DNA from: Allobosea sp. ASV33 | Lineage (GTDB): Bacteria; Pseudomonadota; Alphaproteobacteria; Rhizobiales; Beijerinckiaceae | Direction: 5' to 3' | Length of the DNA stretch: 38,299 nt | Assembly: GCF_016428755.1 (NCBI RefSeq) | Contig: NZ_JAELTI010000048.1 | Location: forward strand, 1 to 38,299 | Shown here: piece after piece, positions 8,128 to 17,151 of the stretch | How the letters are laid out: each line of letters starts with the position of its first letter | Numbering within the stretch: position 1 is the first letter of the stretch | The notes under the pieces: generated by a model | Told to the model about the DNA's origin: nothing | Database searches by the model: none | The model's input: only the letters and a program-made list of their open reading frames with translations | Translations under genes and position numbers: made by a program

Positions 8128-8195
8128 CCGCCTCTTCGCAAGACGGCTTCGTCGACCATAAGCAGCCGGCGTTCGTCGCCGATGACCGCCGATGA
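8124..8195 (+). CDS. 23-codon bridging ORF between the EamA and argE-like genes
   Basis: ATG at 8124 overlaps the EamA stop as ATGA, and its own TGA (8193-8195) overlaps the argE-like ATG at 8192 as ATGA. The peptide begins MTASSQDGFVDHKQP. A purine-rich site (GGGGGCGAG) precedes the ATG. The geometry would let ribosomes pass from one gene to the next by termination-reinitiation. It may be a leader-type coupling peptide with no function of its own, or chance. Confidence 0.35.
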   Translation: MTASSQDGFVDHKQPAFVADDRR

Positions 8196-9298
8196 GCAAG
8201 ACCGTCGCCCTTCTCGAGGAGTTGGTCGGTTTCGACACGACGTCGAGCCGGTCGAATCTGGCGCTCGTCGAGCGGGTCGCCGATCGGCTCGACAGCACCG
8301 GCGCGCGGATCCGGCTGAGCCATGACGAGGATCGGAGCAAGGCCAATATCCTGGCCAGTTTCGGGCCCCGAGGGCCCGGCGGCATCGTGCTGTCGGGCCA
8401 TACCGACGTCGTTCCGGTCGACGACCAGAGCTGGTCCTCCGACCCGTTCCGTCTGACCGAGCATAATGGAAAGCTCTACGGCCGCGGTGCGGCCGACATG
8501 AAAGGCTTCGTCGCCGCCTGCCTCGCCGCCGCGAGCGGCTTCAGGGGCGCAGATCTGGCCCGGCCGATCCACATCGCCCTGTCCTATGACGAGGAGGTCG
8601 GCTGCCTTGGCGTGCCGCGCCTGATCGACGATTTGCTGGCGCATGAGGCCAAGCCGGAACTCGCCATCGTCGGTGAGCCGACGGGGATGCGCCTTGGCGA
8701 TCGCCATCGGGGCTTTCTCGGCTTCCGCACCCGCTTCGAGGGCAAGGCAGCGCATTCAAGCGATCCCAGCGCCGGCGCGAGCGCGATCTATCCCGCGGCC
8801 GATTTCATCGGATTCCTGAAGTCGATCGGACACCGCGCCGGAGCGGGGATCGACCAAACGACCGTCAATATCGGCCGGATCGAGGGCGGCTCGGCGATCA
8901 ACATCGTGCCGTCCGCCTGTGAGGTGCTGTGGGAGTTCCGACCGGTGACGCCGCAGGACGCCGACGAGACCGAGTCGCTGATCGCCTCCTATCTCGCGCG
9001 CGCCATTCCGCCTGACATCCGCCAGACGACCCGGCGGCATGTCCATGTTCCGCCGCTGTCGCCTGCCGGCGACGAGCCGGCGCTGGTCCTGGCTGCAGGC
9101 CTCGGCGGCATCTGCCCGCCCTTCGCGATGCCCTTCGGCACGGAGGCCGGCTTCTTCCAGGCGGCCGGCATCTCCACGGTGGTATGCGGGCCGGGATCGA
9201 TCGCGCAGGCGCATCAGCCCGACGAATGGATCGAGCGCTCGCAGCTCGATGCAGCGGACGCCTTCCTGGCTCGCCTCGCGGGGTGGGCGAGCCGCTGA
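8192..9298 (+). CDS. argE: M20 metallopeptidase, acetylornithine deacetylase (ArgE)-like
   Basis: This is a zinc-dependent amidohydrolase of the ArgE/DapE/CPG2 family, 368 aa. The metal-site motifs are SGHTDVVPVD (residues near 67-76), GRGAADMKGF, the catalytic YDEEVGCLGVPRL, and EPTGM. The dimerisation-domain pattern GFRTRFEGKAAHSSDPSAGAS follows, and FGTEAGFF near the C-terminus carries the last conserved Glu. The likely reaction is removal of acetate from N-acetyl-L-ornithine in arginine synthesis. Genes of this subgroup away from the arg operon may act on other N-acyl amino acids. Here it sits between two transporters, which fits scavenging or detoxification as well as biosynthesis. Confidence 0.85.
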   Translation: MSKTVALLEELVGFDTTSSRSNLALVERVADRLDSTGARIRLSHDEDRSKANILASFGPRGPGGIVLSGHTDVVPVDDQSWSSDPFRLTEHNGKLYGRGAADMKGFVAACLAAASGFRGADLARPIHIALSYDEEVGCLGVPRLIDDLLAHEAKPELAIVGEPTGMRLGDRHRGFLGFRTRFEGKAAHSSDPSAGASAIYPAADFIGFLKSIGHRAGAGIDQTTVNIGRIEGGSAINIVPSACEVLWEFRPVTPQDADETESLIASYLARAIPPDIRQTTRRHVHVPPLSPAGDEPALVLAAGLGGICPPFAMPFGTEAGFFQAAGISTVVCGPGSIAQAHQPDEWIERSQLDAADAFLARLAGWASR

Positions 9299-9351
9299 CA
9301 ATTCCGAAAGCCACGGCCTCGACGCCAGGGCTGCTTGAAGAGGGGATCATC

Positions 9352-10686
9352 ATGACGCAGCTCGTCGGCACTCATCCCGACCCGGATGCCGCATCGGCCA
9401 CCAGCAGGCTCTCGGGCCGGCGAGCGGTGATCGCCGCCATCGTCGGCAACACGCTGGAGTGGTACGATTTCGCCGTCTACGGCTTCTTCGCACTGACGCT
9501 CGCCAAGCTCTTCTTCCCGACAGGCGACCCGACCGTCTCGCTGCTCCTCACCGTCGCCACTTTCGGCGTCGGCTTCATCATGCGCCCGGTCGGCGCGCTC
9601 GTCCTGGGGACGCTCGCCGATCGTCGCGGGCGCAAACTGGCGCTCTCCCTAACGATCCTCCTGATGGCGTTGGGGACGGCGATGATCGGTCTTGCGCCGA
9701 CCTATGCGACGGCCGGGGCCTGGGCACCCGCGATCATCGTTCTCGCCCGATTGATCCAGGGCTTCTCCGCCGGCGGCGAGATCGGCGGGGCGACCGCCTT
9801 CCTCGTCGAGCACGCTCCGCCGGCGCGGCGGGGGCTCTATGCGAGCTGGCAGCAGGCCAGCCAGGCCGGGGCGCTCCTGCTTGGTTCGCTGACCGGCGCC
9901 GTGCTGACCGGCCTCCTGCCTGCAGCCGATATCGAGGCCTGGGGTTGGCGGGTCCCGTTTCTGCTCGGTCTGCTGATCGCGCCAGTCGGCCTCTTCATCC
10001 GCTTCCGGGTCAGCGAGACGGACGCCTTCAAGGCGATCCTGCGTGAGCGCGCGGCGCGACCCGAAGCGTCGTTCTCTCCGCTGCGCGATACGCTTGCCAA
10101 GCACCGTTCCGCCGTGGTCGCCGGCTTCGGCATCACCATCGCCTGGACGGTTTGCACCTATTTCTTTCTCGTGACGATGCCGACTTATGCCGTGCGCCAG
10201 CTTGGCGTACCCCAAAACGCGAGCTTTCTCGCCAATAGCGTCGGCCTTGTCCTGATCGTCATCTTGGCGCCCGTGTTCGGCGCTTGGTCGGATAAGATTG
10301 GACGGCGCCCGATCATGCTCGCTGCGGCATGCGGGATTCTGCTCGCCTGCTGGCCTCTGCTGTTCTGGCTGACCCATCAGCCCAGCGTCGTGAACCTCGT
10401 GCTTGCGCAGATCGTCTTCGCCGTGCTGATCGCCGGCTTCAGCGGGCCGGCTCCGGCTGCGATGGCAGAGCTCTATCCGCCCGCGATGCGCTCGACGGGC
10501 CTGTCCATCGCCTACAACCTGGCGGTCACGATCTTCGGGGGATTCGCGCCTTTCATCACGACATGGCTCATCCTCCAGACGGGAAGCGCCCTTGCACCGG
10601 CGTGGTACGTCATGCTTGCCGCGGCGATCAGCCTGACGACGCTCGTCGCGAGCGGCAATCTGATCAGGAGGCCGGATGATCGATGA
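9352..10686 (+). CDS. MFS transporter, metabolite:H+ symporter (MHS) type
   Basis: This is a 444-aa, twelve-helix inner-membrane permease. The MHS signature NTLEWYDFAVYGFFA is in the first helix, followed by the loop motif LADRRGRK and RLIQGFSAGGEIGGA. Helices continue through the central loop with a Glu/Arg-rich patch, and a second-half loop motif SDKIGRRP. The family imports dicarboxylates, proline/betaine, shikimate or related acids with protons; the substrate is not deducible. The ATG at 9352 has a good ribosome site (AAGAGGGG), 53 nt after the argE-like gene. An earlier in-frame start at 9184 would overlap argE-like coding sequence. Confidence 0.9.
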   Translation: MTQLVGTHPDPDAASATSRLSGRRAVIAAIVGNTLEWYDFAVYGFFALTLAKLFFPTGDPTVSLLLTVATFGVGFIMRPVGALVLGTLADRRGRKLALSLTILLMALGTAMIGLAPTYATAGAWAPAIIVLARLIQGFSAGGEIGGATAFLVEHAPPARRGLYASWQQASQAGALLLGSLTGAVLTGLLPAADIEAWGWRVPFLLGLLIAPVGLFIRFRVSETDAFKAILRERAARPEASFSPLRDTLAKHRSAVVAGFGITIAWTVCTYFFLVTMPTYAVRQLGVPQNASFLANSVGLVLIVILAPVFGAWSDKIGRRPIMLAAACGILLACWPLLFWLTHQPSVVNLVLAQIVFAVLIAGFSGPAPAAMAELYPPAMRSTGLSIAYNLAVTIFGGFAPFITTWLILQTGSALAPAWYVMLAAAISLTTLVASGNLIRRPDDR

Positions 10687-10826
10687 CGGCCGGGGGCGAG
10701 GTTACGGGCTCGGTTCTCCTGACATCGGTCTGTAGCTCGGAAGGCTAGCTTCTACTTTTGCCGAAAGCGGGTGGCGCTCGACCAGCCATCCGGGCGAGTA
10801 TCGGCATCAGGAGAATGGAGCGCCCC

Positions 10827-11630
10827 ATGGCCCGTGAAGCAGGCAAGATCCATATCGGCATCGGCGGCTGGGTGTTCGAGCCCTGGCGCGGGGCGTTCTA
10901 TCCGGACGGGCTGCCGCAGAAGCGCGAGCTCGAATATGCCGCGAGCAAGCTGACCTCGATCGAGGTCAACGGCACCTATTACGGCTCGCAGAAGCCGGAG
11001 AGCTTTGCGAGATGGCGCGAGGAGACACCCGACGATTTCGTCTTCGCGCTCAAGGGCTCGCGCTTCTGCACGAACCGGCGCGTGCTGGCGGAGGCGGGCC
11101 CTTCCGTCGAGAAATTCCTGACCAGCGGGCTGACCGAGCTCAAGCACAAGCTCGGGCCGATCAACTGGCAGTTCATGCCGACGAAGCAGTTCGATCCCGC
11201 CGATTTCGAAGCCTTCCTTAAATTGCTGCCCAAGGAGCTCGACGGGATCGCGTTGCGCCATGCGGTCGAGGTCCGGCATGACAGTTTCCGCTCGCCGGAT
11301 TTCATCGCGCTTCTGCGCGCGTATGGTGTCGCCGCGATCACCTCGGCCGATGCGGATTACACACAGATCGCCGACGTGACTGCGCCCTTCGTCTATGCGC
11401 GGATCATGGGGACGAAGGAGGCCGAGCCGAAGGGCTATTCCGAGGCGGGGCTCGATCGCTGGGTCAAGGCCGCGCAGGCCTGGGCCAAGGGCGGCGTGCC
11501 CGAAGGGCTGGAGACGGTCGGGCCGGCGGCCAAGGCCGAGAAACGCGACGTGTTTCTCTATGTCATCAGCGGCGACAAGGTGCGCAATCCCGCCGCCGCG
11601 ATGGAGCTGATCGCGCGGACGAAGGGCTGA
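10827..11630 (+). CDS. DUF72 domain-containing protein (YecE-like)
   Basis: This is a 267-aa TIM-barrel protein of the DUF72 family, whose function is not established. Family motifs: IHIGIGGWVFEPWRGAFYP at the N-terminus, ASKLTSIEVNGTYYGSQKPE, ARWREETPDDFVFALKGSR, and AVEVRHDSF in the middle. The ATG at 10827 follows GGAG by six nt; the ATG at 10815 in the same frame is too close to its AGGAG. The gene ends only 4 nt from the stop of the convergent ybaK-type gene. Confidence 0.88.
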   Translation: MAREAGKIHIGIGGWVFEPWRGAFYPDGLPQKRELEYAASKLTSIEVNGTYYGSQKPESFARWREETPDDFVFALKGSRFCTNRRVLAEAGPSVEKFLTSGLTELKHKLGPINWQFMPTKQFDPADFEAFLKLLPKELDGIALRHAVEVRHDSFRSPDFIALLRAYGVAAITSADADYTQIADVTAPFVYARIMGTKEAEPKGYSEAGLDRWVKAAQAWAKGGVPEGLETVGPAAKAEKRDVFLYVISGDKVRNPAAAMELIARTKG

Positions 11631-11634
11631 GCGC

Positions 11635-12123
11635 CTACTCCGCCGCAGCTGTCTCCTGCGCCGCTTCCTGGCAGGTATCGACCCATTCGGCCCGGGTCAG
11701 CTCGGCCATGCGCTCAGGCGCGATGCGCAGCGCGCTATGGGTCGAGCCTGCTGCCGGAACGACGATATCGAAGGCTTTCAGCGAGACGTCGCAATAGACC
11801 TTGAGCGGCGTCGCGAGCCCGAAGGGGCAGACGCCGCCGACAGGATGGCCGGTCAGGGCTTCGACCTCCTCCTGGCCGAGCATGCGCGGCTTGCCGCCGA
11901 GCGCCGCCTTGGCCTTTCTGTTGTCGAGCCTGGCGTCCCCGCGGGTGACGACCAGGACGACCTCCTCACCGATGCGCAAGGAGAGCGTCTTGGCGATCTG
12001 GCCGGGCTCGACGCCATGGGCCGCCGCGGCAAGCGGCACGGTCGCGCTGCTCTCGGGCGTCACGATGATGGCAATGTCGGGAGCGTGCTCGGCGAAGAAG
12101 GCGCGGACGGATTCGAGGCTCAT
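11635..12123 (-). CDS. YbaK/EbsC-family aminoacyl-tRNA deacylase
   Basis: This is a 162-aa trans-editing protein of the YbaK/ProX family, which hydrolyses mischarged tRNAs such as Cys- or Ala-tRNA(Pro). The family pattern is clear: [16 protein letters not shown] carrying the conserved Lys of the pocket, [24 protein letters not shown] and [11 protein letters not shown]. Its ATG at 12123 overlaps the stop of the upstream small membrane gene (ATGA on minus), so the two are translationally coupled. Which tRNA it edits cannot be decided. The C-terminal tail is Ala/Glu rich. Confidence 0.88.
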   Translation of the reverse strand: MSLESVRAFFAEHAPDIAIIVTPESSATVPLAAAAHGVEPGQIAKTLSLRIGEEVVLVVTRGDARLDNRKAKAALGGKPRMLGQEEVEALTGHPVGGVCPFGLATPLKVYCDVSLKAFDIVVPAAGSTHSALRIAPERMAELTRAEWVDTCQEAAQETAAAE

Positions 12124-12398
12124 CGGGCAATTCGCGAGGTCAGCCACAGGATCAGCAGGCTGGCGACCGCCGGCACGCCGAAGACGACGAGGAAGATCGG
12201 CGCTTCCTCCGTCACGCTATAGCCTGCGCGGGCGACACCGATCGAGAGATTGATCAGGGCCCCAGTGAACCAGAGCGGCAGGAACAGCTTCACCGCGAAG
12301 GGGATCGGCCGTCTGGCCGAGATCGAAAGGCGCGGCGCCAGGACGAGCAGGATTCCGAGCAGCGCGAAGCCGATGCCGATGACCTTGATGGTATGCAT
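12120..12398 (-). CDS. Small integral membrane protein, 92 aa
   Basis: The function is not recognised. The protein has three hydrophobic helices: about residues 5-22 ([18 protein letters not shown]), 34-58 and 67-87. A basic turn (SISARRPIP) lies between the first two. Its start is 3 nt after the ltrA stop and its end overlaps the ybaK-type start by 4 nt, so the three genes form one transcription unit. It could be a partner of LtrA, but nothing in the sequence proves this. Confidence 0.75.
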   Translation of the reverse strand: MHTIKVIGIGFALLGILLVLAPRLSISARRPIPFAVKLFLPLWFTGALINLSIGVARAGYSVTEEAPIFLVVFGVPAVASLLILWLTSRIAR

Positions 12399-12401
12399 GG
12401 G

Positions 12402-13580
12402 TCAGGCTTCCTTGGCCCGCAGCGAGATCGCTTCCCAGGCTGCGACGAGGATCAGGATCGCGGTCGCGGCCAGGCTGAAGCCGAGCGGCGGCAGCACGGT
12501 CCAGGCCGGGGTGAGCACGGCGAGCAGGCCGAGGCCGACGAGATGGGAGAGCGGATACCAGCCGGCCGTGATCCGTTTGAACAGCAGGTTGCCGAGGAGG
12601 TAGAAGGCCGGGCCGGCCAGGACCGCGATCGCCGTCCTGCCGTCGGTATGGCCGGTGGGATGTGCGATCACCAGTTCGTCGCCGACCGCGACGAGGACGA
12701 TGCCGGCGACCAGCAGGACATGCAGATAGGTATAGGCGATCCGCGCGATCCGGCCCGGGTCTTCCGAATGGGCGATATGCTGGCTCGCCCGCTCGGCGCC
12801 GATATGGAAATAGACCCACCACATCGCCACCGTGCTCAGGAAGGCATTGAGGAAGGCCGTCAGATTGACCGTCGTCGGCGGCAGCTTCGCGGCGGTCGCG
12901 CCGGTCATGATGACGGATTCACCGAGCGCGATGATGATGAAGAGGGCGCAGCGCTCGGCGAGATGGCCGCCTTCGACATTCCAGTCGCTGGTCAGCGAGC
13001 GGCCGAGGCCAAGCACCCGGAAGCCGACGGCGGGGCCGACATACTCGATGCCGAGCGCGATCAGCCAGAGCCCGAAGCGCAACGGCCCTTCGCTCAGGCC
13101 GCCGGCGATCCAGAAGACGCCAGAGCAGACCAGCCAGATCGTGATGCGCTGGAAGTTGCGGTAGTTCGCGGGCGAGGCGTCCCTGAGGCTCACCATCGTG
13201 AAGACCGAGCGGACGAGTTGGGCCGTGACATAGGCGCCGGCGAAGGCGAGGCCGGTCGCGCCGAAAGCCTCGGGCAGCGCGCAGGACATCACCAGCCCGA
13301 GGAACATCAGGACGAAAAGCAGGATCCGGACCGGCGGCCGTTCGGGGTCGAGCCAGTTCGTCACCCAGCTCGTATAGATCCAGATCCACCAGACGGCACC
13401 GAGCAGGAAGGCGGCCTGGGCCAGTCCGAGCACGCTGAAATGCTCGAGCAGCGTGTGCGAGATCTGCGTGATCGCGAAGACGAAGACGAGGTCGAAGAAG
13501 AGCTCGACGTACGAGACCCGCGCATGCTGGTGTTCGACGCGCTCCCTGAGCAGCGCGCCGGATTTGTGAGCTTTGGCCAT
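12402..13580 (-). CDS. ltrA: Low temperature requirement protein A (LtrA) family membrane protein
   Basis: This is a 392-aa multi-pass inner-membrane protein of the LtrA family. The name comes from a Listeria locus needed for growth at low temperature; biochemical activity is unknown. The N-terminal signature [20 protein letters not shown] is diagnostic, followed by [18 protein letters not shown] and about ten further hydrophobic helices. The family motif [18 protein letters not shown] is central. It starts at ATG 13580, 74 bp after the purH stop on the same strand, and heads a unit with the small membrane protein and the ybaK-type gene. Confidence 0.9.
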   Translation of the reverse strand: MAKAHKSGALLRERVEHQHARVSYVELFFDLVFVFAITQISHTLLEHFSVLGLAQAAFLLGAVWWIWIYTSWVTNWLDPERPPVRILLFVLMFLGLVMSCALPEAFGATGLAFAGAYVTAQLVRSVFTMVSLRDASPANYRNFQRITIWLVCSGVFWIAGGLSEGPLRFGLWLIALGIEYVGPAVGFRVLGLGRSLTSDWNVEGGHLAERCALFIIIALGESVIMTGATAAKLPPTTVNLTAFLNAFLSTVAMWWVYFHIGAERASQHIAHSEDPGRIARIAYTYLHVLLVAGIVLVAVGDELVIAHPTGHTDGRTAIAVLAGPAFYLLGNLLFKRITAGWYPLSHLVGLGLLAVLTPAWTVLPPLGFSLAATAILILVAAWEAISLRAKEA

Positions 13581-13654
13581 GCAGACCCCTATCCCCTGCC
13601 GCGCGGCTTCACGCGCAGCCCGTCAGCAAGCCTGTCCTGCGGCCCGCCCCGCCG

Positions 13655-15247
13655 TCAATGGCGGAAGTGGCGGTGCCCCGTGAAGACCATGGCGAGGCCG
13701 GCCTCGTCGGCCGCCTTGATGACCTCGTCGTCGCGCATCGAGCCGCCGGGCTGGATCACGGCTGTAGCGCCGGCCTCGGCCGCGGCGAGCAAGCCGTCGG
13801 CGAAGGGGAAGAAGGCGTCGGAGGCGACGACCGAGCCCTTGGCCAGGCTCTCCGCGACGCCCGCAGCCTTGGCGGCCTCGGCGGCCTTCCAGGCGGCGAT
13901 GCGTGAGGAATCGACGCGGCTCATCTGGCCGGCGCCAATGCCGACCGTGGCAAGGTCCTTGGCATAGACGATGGCGTTCGACTTGACGTGCTTGGCGACG
14001 CGGAAGGCGAAGCGCAGATCGGCAAGCTCACGCTCGCTCGGCTGGCGCTTCGTCACGACCTTGAGCTCCATATCGTCGACGACGGCATTGTCGCGCGACT
14101 GGACGAGGAAGCCGCCGGAGACGGTGCGCAGCGACAGGCCGGGCGCGCGGACATCCGGCAGGCCGCCGGTCACTAGCAGGCGCAGGTTCTTCTTGGCGGC
14201 GATCAGGGCGATCGCCTCCTCGTCGGCATCCGGGGCGATGATGACCTCGGTGAAGACCTCGACGATCTTCCTGGCCGCGGCGGCGTCGAGCTTGCGGTTC
14301 AGCGCGACGATGCCGCCGAAGGCGGAGACGGGGTCGCAGGCGAGCGCGCGCTCATAGGCTTCGAGCAGCGAACCGCCGGCCGCGACCCCGCAGGGGTTGG
14401 CGTGCTTGACGATGACGCAGGCGGCCGAGGCCTCCGGCGCAAACTCGGCGACGCATTCGAAGGCGGCGTCGGTATCGTTGATGTTGTTGTAGGAGAGCTG
14501 CTTGCCCTGGACCTGGCGGGCGGTCGAGACGCCCGGCCGGTTCTCCGGCGTGCGGTAGAAGGCGGCCCATTGATGCGGGTTCTCGCCATAGCGCATCGTC
14601 TCGGCCAGCGCGCCGCCGAGCGCGCGGAAATGCGGGGCGGTGTCGCCGAGTTCGCCCGCGAACCAGTTCGAGATCGCCGCGTCATAGGCCGCGGTGCGGG
14701 CATAGGCCTTCTGGGCGAGCTTGCGGCGCAGCGTCAGCGTGGTCGCGCCCTTCTGCGCCTCGAGATCGGCGAGGACGGAGGGGTAGTCGGCCGGCTCGAC
14801 CACGACGGCGACGTCGTGATGGTTCTTGGCGGCGGCGCGGATCATGGCGGGGCCGCCGATATCGATGTTCTCGATGCAGTCGTCATAGGGCTTAGCCGCA
14901 GCGACGGTCGCCTCGAACGGGTAGAGGTTCACGACGAGCAGGTCGATCGGCTGGATGCCGTGGCCGAGCATCGAGGCCTGGTGCTCGGGATGCGAGCGGA
15001 TGGCGAGCAGGCCGCCATGGACCTTCGGATGCAGCGTCTTGACCCGGCCGTCCATCATCTCGGGGAAGCCGGTGAGATCGGAGACGTCCGAGACCGGCAG
15101 GCCGGCCTCGGCGATCGCCTTGGCGGTGCCGCCGGTCGAGACCAGCGCGATGCCGAGCTTGTGGAGGGCGCGCGCGAAATCGATCAGCCCCGTCTTGTCG
15201 GAAACGGAAAGGAGCGCGCGTTCGACGCGGCGAAGCTCATTCGGCAT
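13655..15247 (-). CDS. purH: Bifunctional AICAR formyltransferase/IMP cyclohydrolase
   Basis: This enzyme performs the last two steps of de novo purine synthesis: formylation of AICAR by 10-formyl-THF and ring closure to IMP. The IMP cyclohydrolase domain (residues about 1-150) shows [26 protein letters not shown] and [15 protein letters not shown]. The AICAR formyltransferase domain follows, with [31 protein letters not shown], and C-terminal [10 protein letters not shown] and [11 protein letters not shown]. The length of 530 aa is standard. I chose ATG 15247 because family proteins begin just before [13 protein letters not shown]; the frame is open to 15352 with no homology. Confidence 0.97.
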   Translation of the reverse strand: MPNELRRVERALLSVSDKTGLIDFARALHKLGIALVSTGGTAKAIAEAGLPVSDVSDLTGFPEMMDGRVKTLHPKVHGGLLAIRSHPEHQASMLGHGIQPIDLLVVNLYPFEATVAAAKPYDDCIENIDIGGPAMIRAAAKNHHDVAVVVEPADYPSVLADLEAQKGATTLTLRRKLAQKAYARTAAYDAAISNWFAGELGDTAPHFRALGGALAETMRYGENPHQWAAFYRTPENRPGVSTARQVQGKQLSYNNINDTDAAFECVAEFAPEASAACVIVKHANPCGVAAGGSLLEAYERALACDPVSAFGGIVALNRKLDAAAARKIVEVFTEVIIAPDADEEAIALIAAKKNLRLLVTGGLPDVRAPGLSLRTVSGGFLVQSRDNAVVDDMELKVVTKRQPSERELADLRFAFRVAKHVKSNAIVYAKDLATVGIGAGQMSRVDSSRIAAWKAAEAAKAAGVAESLAKGSVVASDAFFPFADGLLAAAEAGATAVIQPGGSMRDDEVIKAADEAGLAMVFTGHRHFRH

Positions 15248-15348
15248 CGGGATCAGGTCCGGCTTGGATTGCGGGAAGGCAGTTTCGGCAGACGCGCGCG
15301 GGCTATCATGCTGCGCTGCAAAAGGCAAAAGCCGCCGTCGCAGAACCG

Positions 15349-17094
15349 TCACGCGTCGGGTGCGGGTTCCGCGGCCGCGCGCTCGGCGATCACGTCGGCA
15401 ATCGTCCTGCCGGCGCGGGGATTGGCGGCGCTGATCCGATGGAGGCGCCAGATGACGCGCGGCGTCGCCCCGGCATCGAAGGCGACGACGAGCTGCTCGG
15501 TGCGGCGCCTGCCATCGGAGCCGGCCAGGAAGATGCTCTCCTCGATGGCGATGGTCAGTCCGCCGGCTTCGAAGCTCCAGACCTCGCCGGAAGCGAGCGC
15601 CAGGAGCGCGCCGCTGCCGTCGCGGACGAGGCTGGCCCGGACATTGGGGTGGAGATGGAAACGCAGGGCGGCGGGGAGCTCCGTGCGCGCGCCCGACACG
15701 GCGACCTCGTCCTCGCCTGCAAGCGCTGCGCCGTCGCGCGCCAGTGTCAGGCGCCGGGTATGGACGGCACCGAGGCTGCGGCGATAGCCGTCATGGCTGG
15801 CGACCCATTCAGGCCCGTCCGCGCCATCCTGGCGGGCGACGCGGACGTCCCGCGGACCGGCGACGACACGCATCTCGCCGAGAACCATGCCGAAATTCGC
15901 GCTGGAGCGATCGTCGAGGACCAGCGTGGAATGGGCGGCGGTGCTGCGCGCGGCGAGCTTCAGCTCGGGCAGGCCGAAGCGGCTGGCGCCGCAATTGACG
16001 ATGATGCGCTGCGGGCCGCTGGAGAATTCGAAGGCAAGGCAGCCGGCATGGGCCTCGACCGAATAGGCGCCGCGCGGCGGCGGGCCGGCATCGGCGACGA
16101 CGATGCTGCGCTCGGCCGAAAGGCGGCTATAGCCGGAATAGGCGGCATGCTCGGTCGGGCGGCCGCGCGCATCGTCATAGGCCGCGAGCGTCGCCATCAG
16201 GTCGGGCGGCGTCGTGCCCATGCCGTTGAACAGGGCGAGCGCGCCGTCGCCATGCCGGAACAGGCGCAAATGAGGCATCATCCGCTCGATCGCGGTCATC
16301 ACGCCGCGCGGCGGTTCGAGGCCGCGGGCGGCGAAGGTCTCGCGCAACGGCAGGAGATCGAGCAGGAACTCGATCAGCAGGCGCGGATTGCGCGAGAGAT
16401 GGCCGCCATCGGGCAGGATCTGCTCGGTCAGTTCCTCCGAAAGCAGGATTTCGATCCGGCGCCGGCGGCCGTCCTGGCCATCGAGGCAGATCGCGGCGAA
16501 GGCGATGGCGATCAGACCGTTCAGCCGGTCAGCACCGTCTACGGCGCCGGCCAGGGCGAGACTCAACCGGTCGGTCAGGCGCGAGACATGGCGCAGATAG
16601 CGCTCGTAGAAAGCGTGGTCGGCGCCTTCCAGCAACAAGGGGGAGTGCGACAGGAAGGAGATCAGCCGGCGCGCCATGACGGCCGGGCGCCGGGCGATAT
16701 CGTGGCGGTCGCGGCGCCGGGCGATGAAATCCTCGACCAGGCTGCGGGCATTGGCGCGGGCGATGGCCGTATCGGCGGCGCGCATGTGGCGCAGCCAGCC
16801 GAAGCCGTAGAGCCCCTCGGCCCAGGCATCGCTCGGCGGCGTCGCGTCGAAGGGAGACTCGCCGTGGCTGCGCAGGGTGCGACCGGCAAAGGCATAATAG
16901 CCTGCGTAGAAATCGCTGGCCGTCGTCGGATCGGCGGTGCGCAGGTCGTGCGGCGCGAAGAGCAGGCGGGTGGCGTTGCTGCGGCCGAAGGGCCAGAGCC
17001 TGCGGGTGGCGCCGACGAAATGGCCACGGGTCCGCCGCGCCGCCCGTCCGATCGCGGCCTGGGCCAATCCCCGTCGCTCAACCCACCCGCTCAA
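15349..17094 (-). CDS. Heparinase II/III family protein
   Basis: This 581-aa protein has an N-terminal all-helical toroid region (about residues 60-290, with [17 protein letters not shown] and [18 protein letters not shown]) and a C-terminal heparinase II/III beta-domain (about 340-560, with [18 protein letters not shown] and [22 protein letters not shown]). Characterised relatives are polysaccharide lyases. This alphaproteobacterial version sits between rsmB and purH in many Hyphomicrobiales, and its substrate is unknown. No Sec signal peptide is seen at the N-terminus, which is basic, so its location is unclear. It is 57 bp after rsmB and 101 bp before purH. Confidence 0.88.
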   Translation of the reverse strand: MSGWVERRGLAQAAIGRAARRTRGHFVGATRRLWPFGRSNATRLLFAPHDLRTADPTTASDFYAGYYAFAGRTLRSHGESPFDATPPSDAWAEGLYGFGWLRHMRAADTAIARANARSLVEDFIARRRDRHDIARRPAVMARRLISFLSHSPLLLEGADHAFYERYLRHVSRLTDRLSLALAGAVDGADRLNGLIAIAFAAICLDGQDGRRRRIEILLSEELTEQILPDGGHLSRNPRLLIEFLLDLLPLRETFAARGLEPPRGVMTAIERMMPHLRLFRHGDGALALFNGMGTTPPDLMATLAAYDDARGRPTEHAAYSGYSRLSAERSIVVADAGPPPRGAYSVEAHAGCLAFEFSSGPQRIIVNCGASRFGLPELKLAARSTAAHSTLVLDDRSSANFGMVLGEMRVVAGPRDVRVARQDGADGPEWVASHDGYRRSLGAVHTRRLTLARDGAALAGEDEVAVSGARTELPAALRFHLHPNVRASLVRDGSGALLALASGEVWSFEAGGLTIAIEESIFLAGSDGRRRTEQLVVAFDAGATPRVIWRLHRISAANPRAGRTIADVIAERAAAEPAPDA

Positions 17095-17151
17095 ATCCCC
17101 CGTTAGCTCCGTCCCCGGGCGCGGCGGCGCGCCGCGCGAATCCCGGTCCCG

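Noticed and set aside
10687..10826. Possible terminator or regulator site after the MFS gene
   Set aside because: The AGCT-rich stretch near 10732-10752 does not form a good stem, and no promoter or gene could be supported.
12393..13967. 524-codon + strand open frame
   Set aside because: Shadow of ltrA and purH on the opposite strand; Asp/Arg/Gly-rich composition typical of antisense frames in GC-rich DNA.
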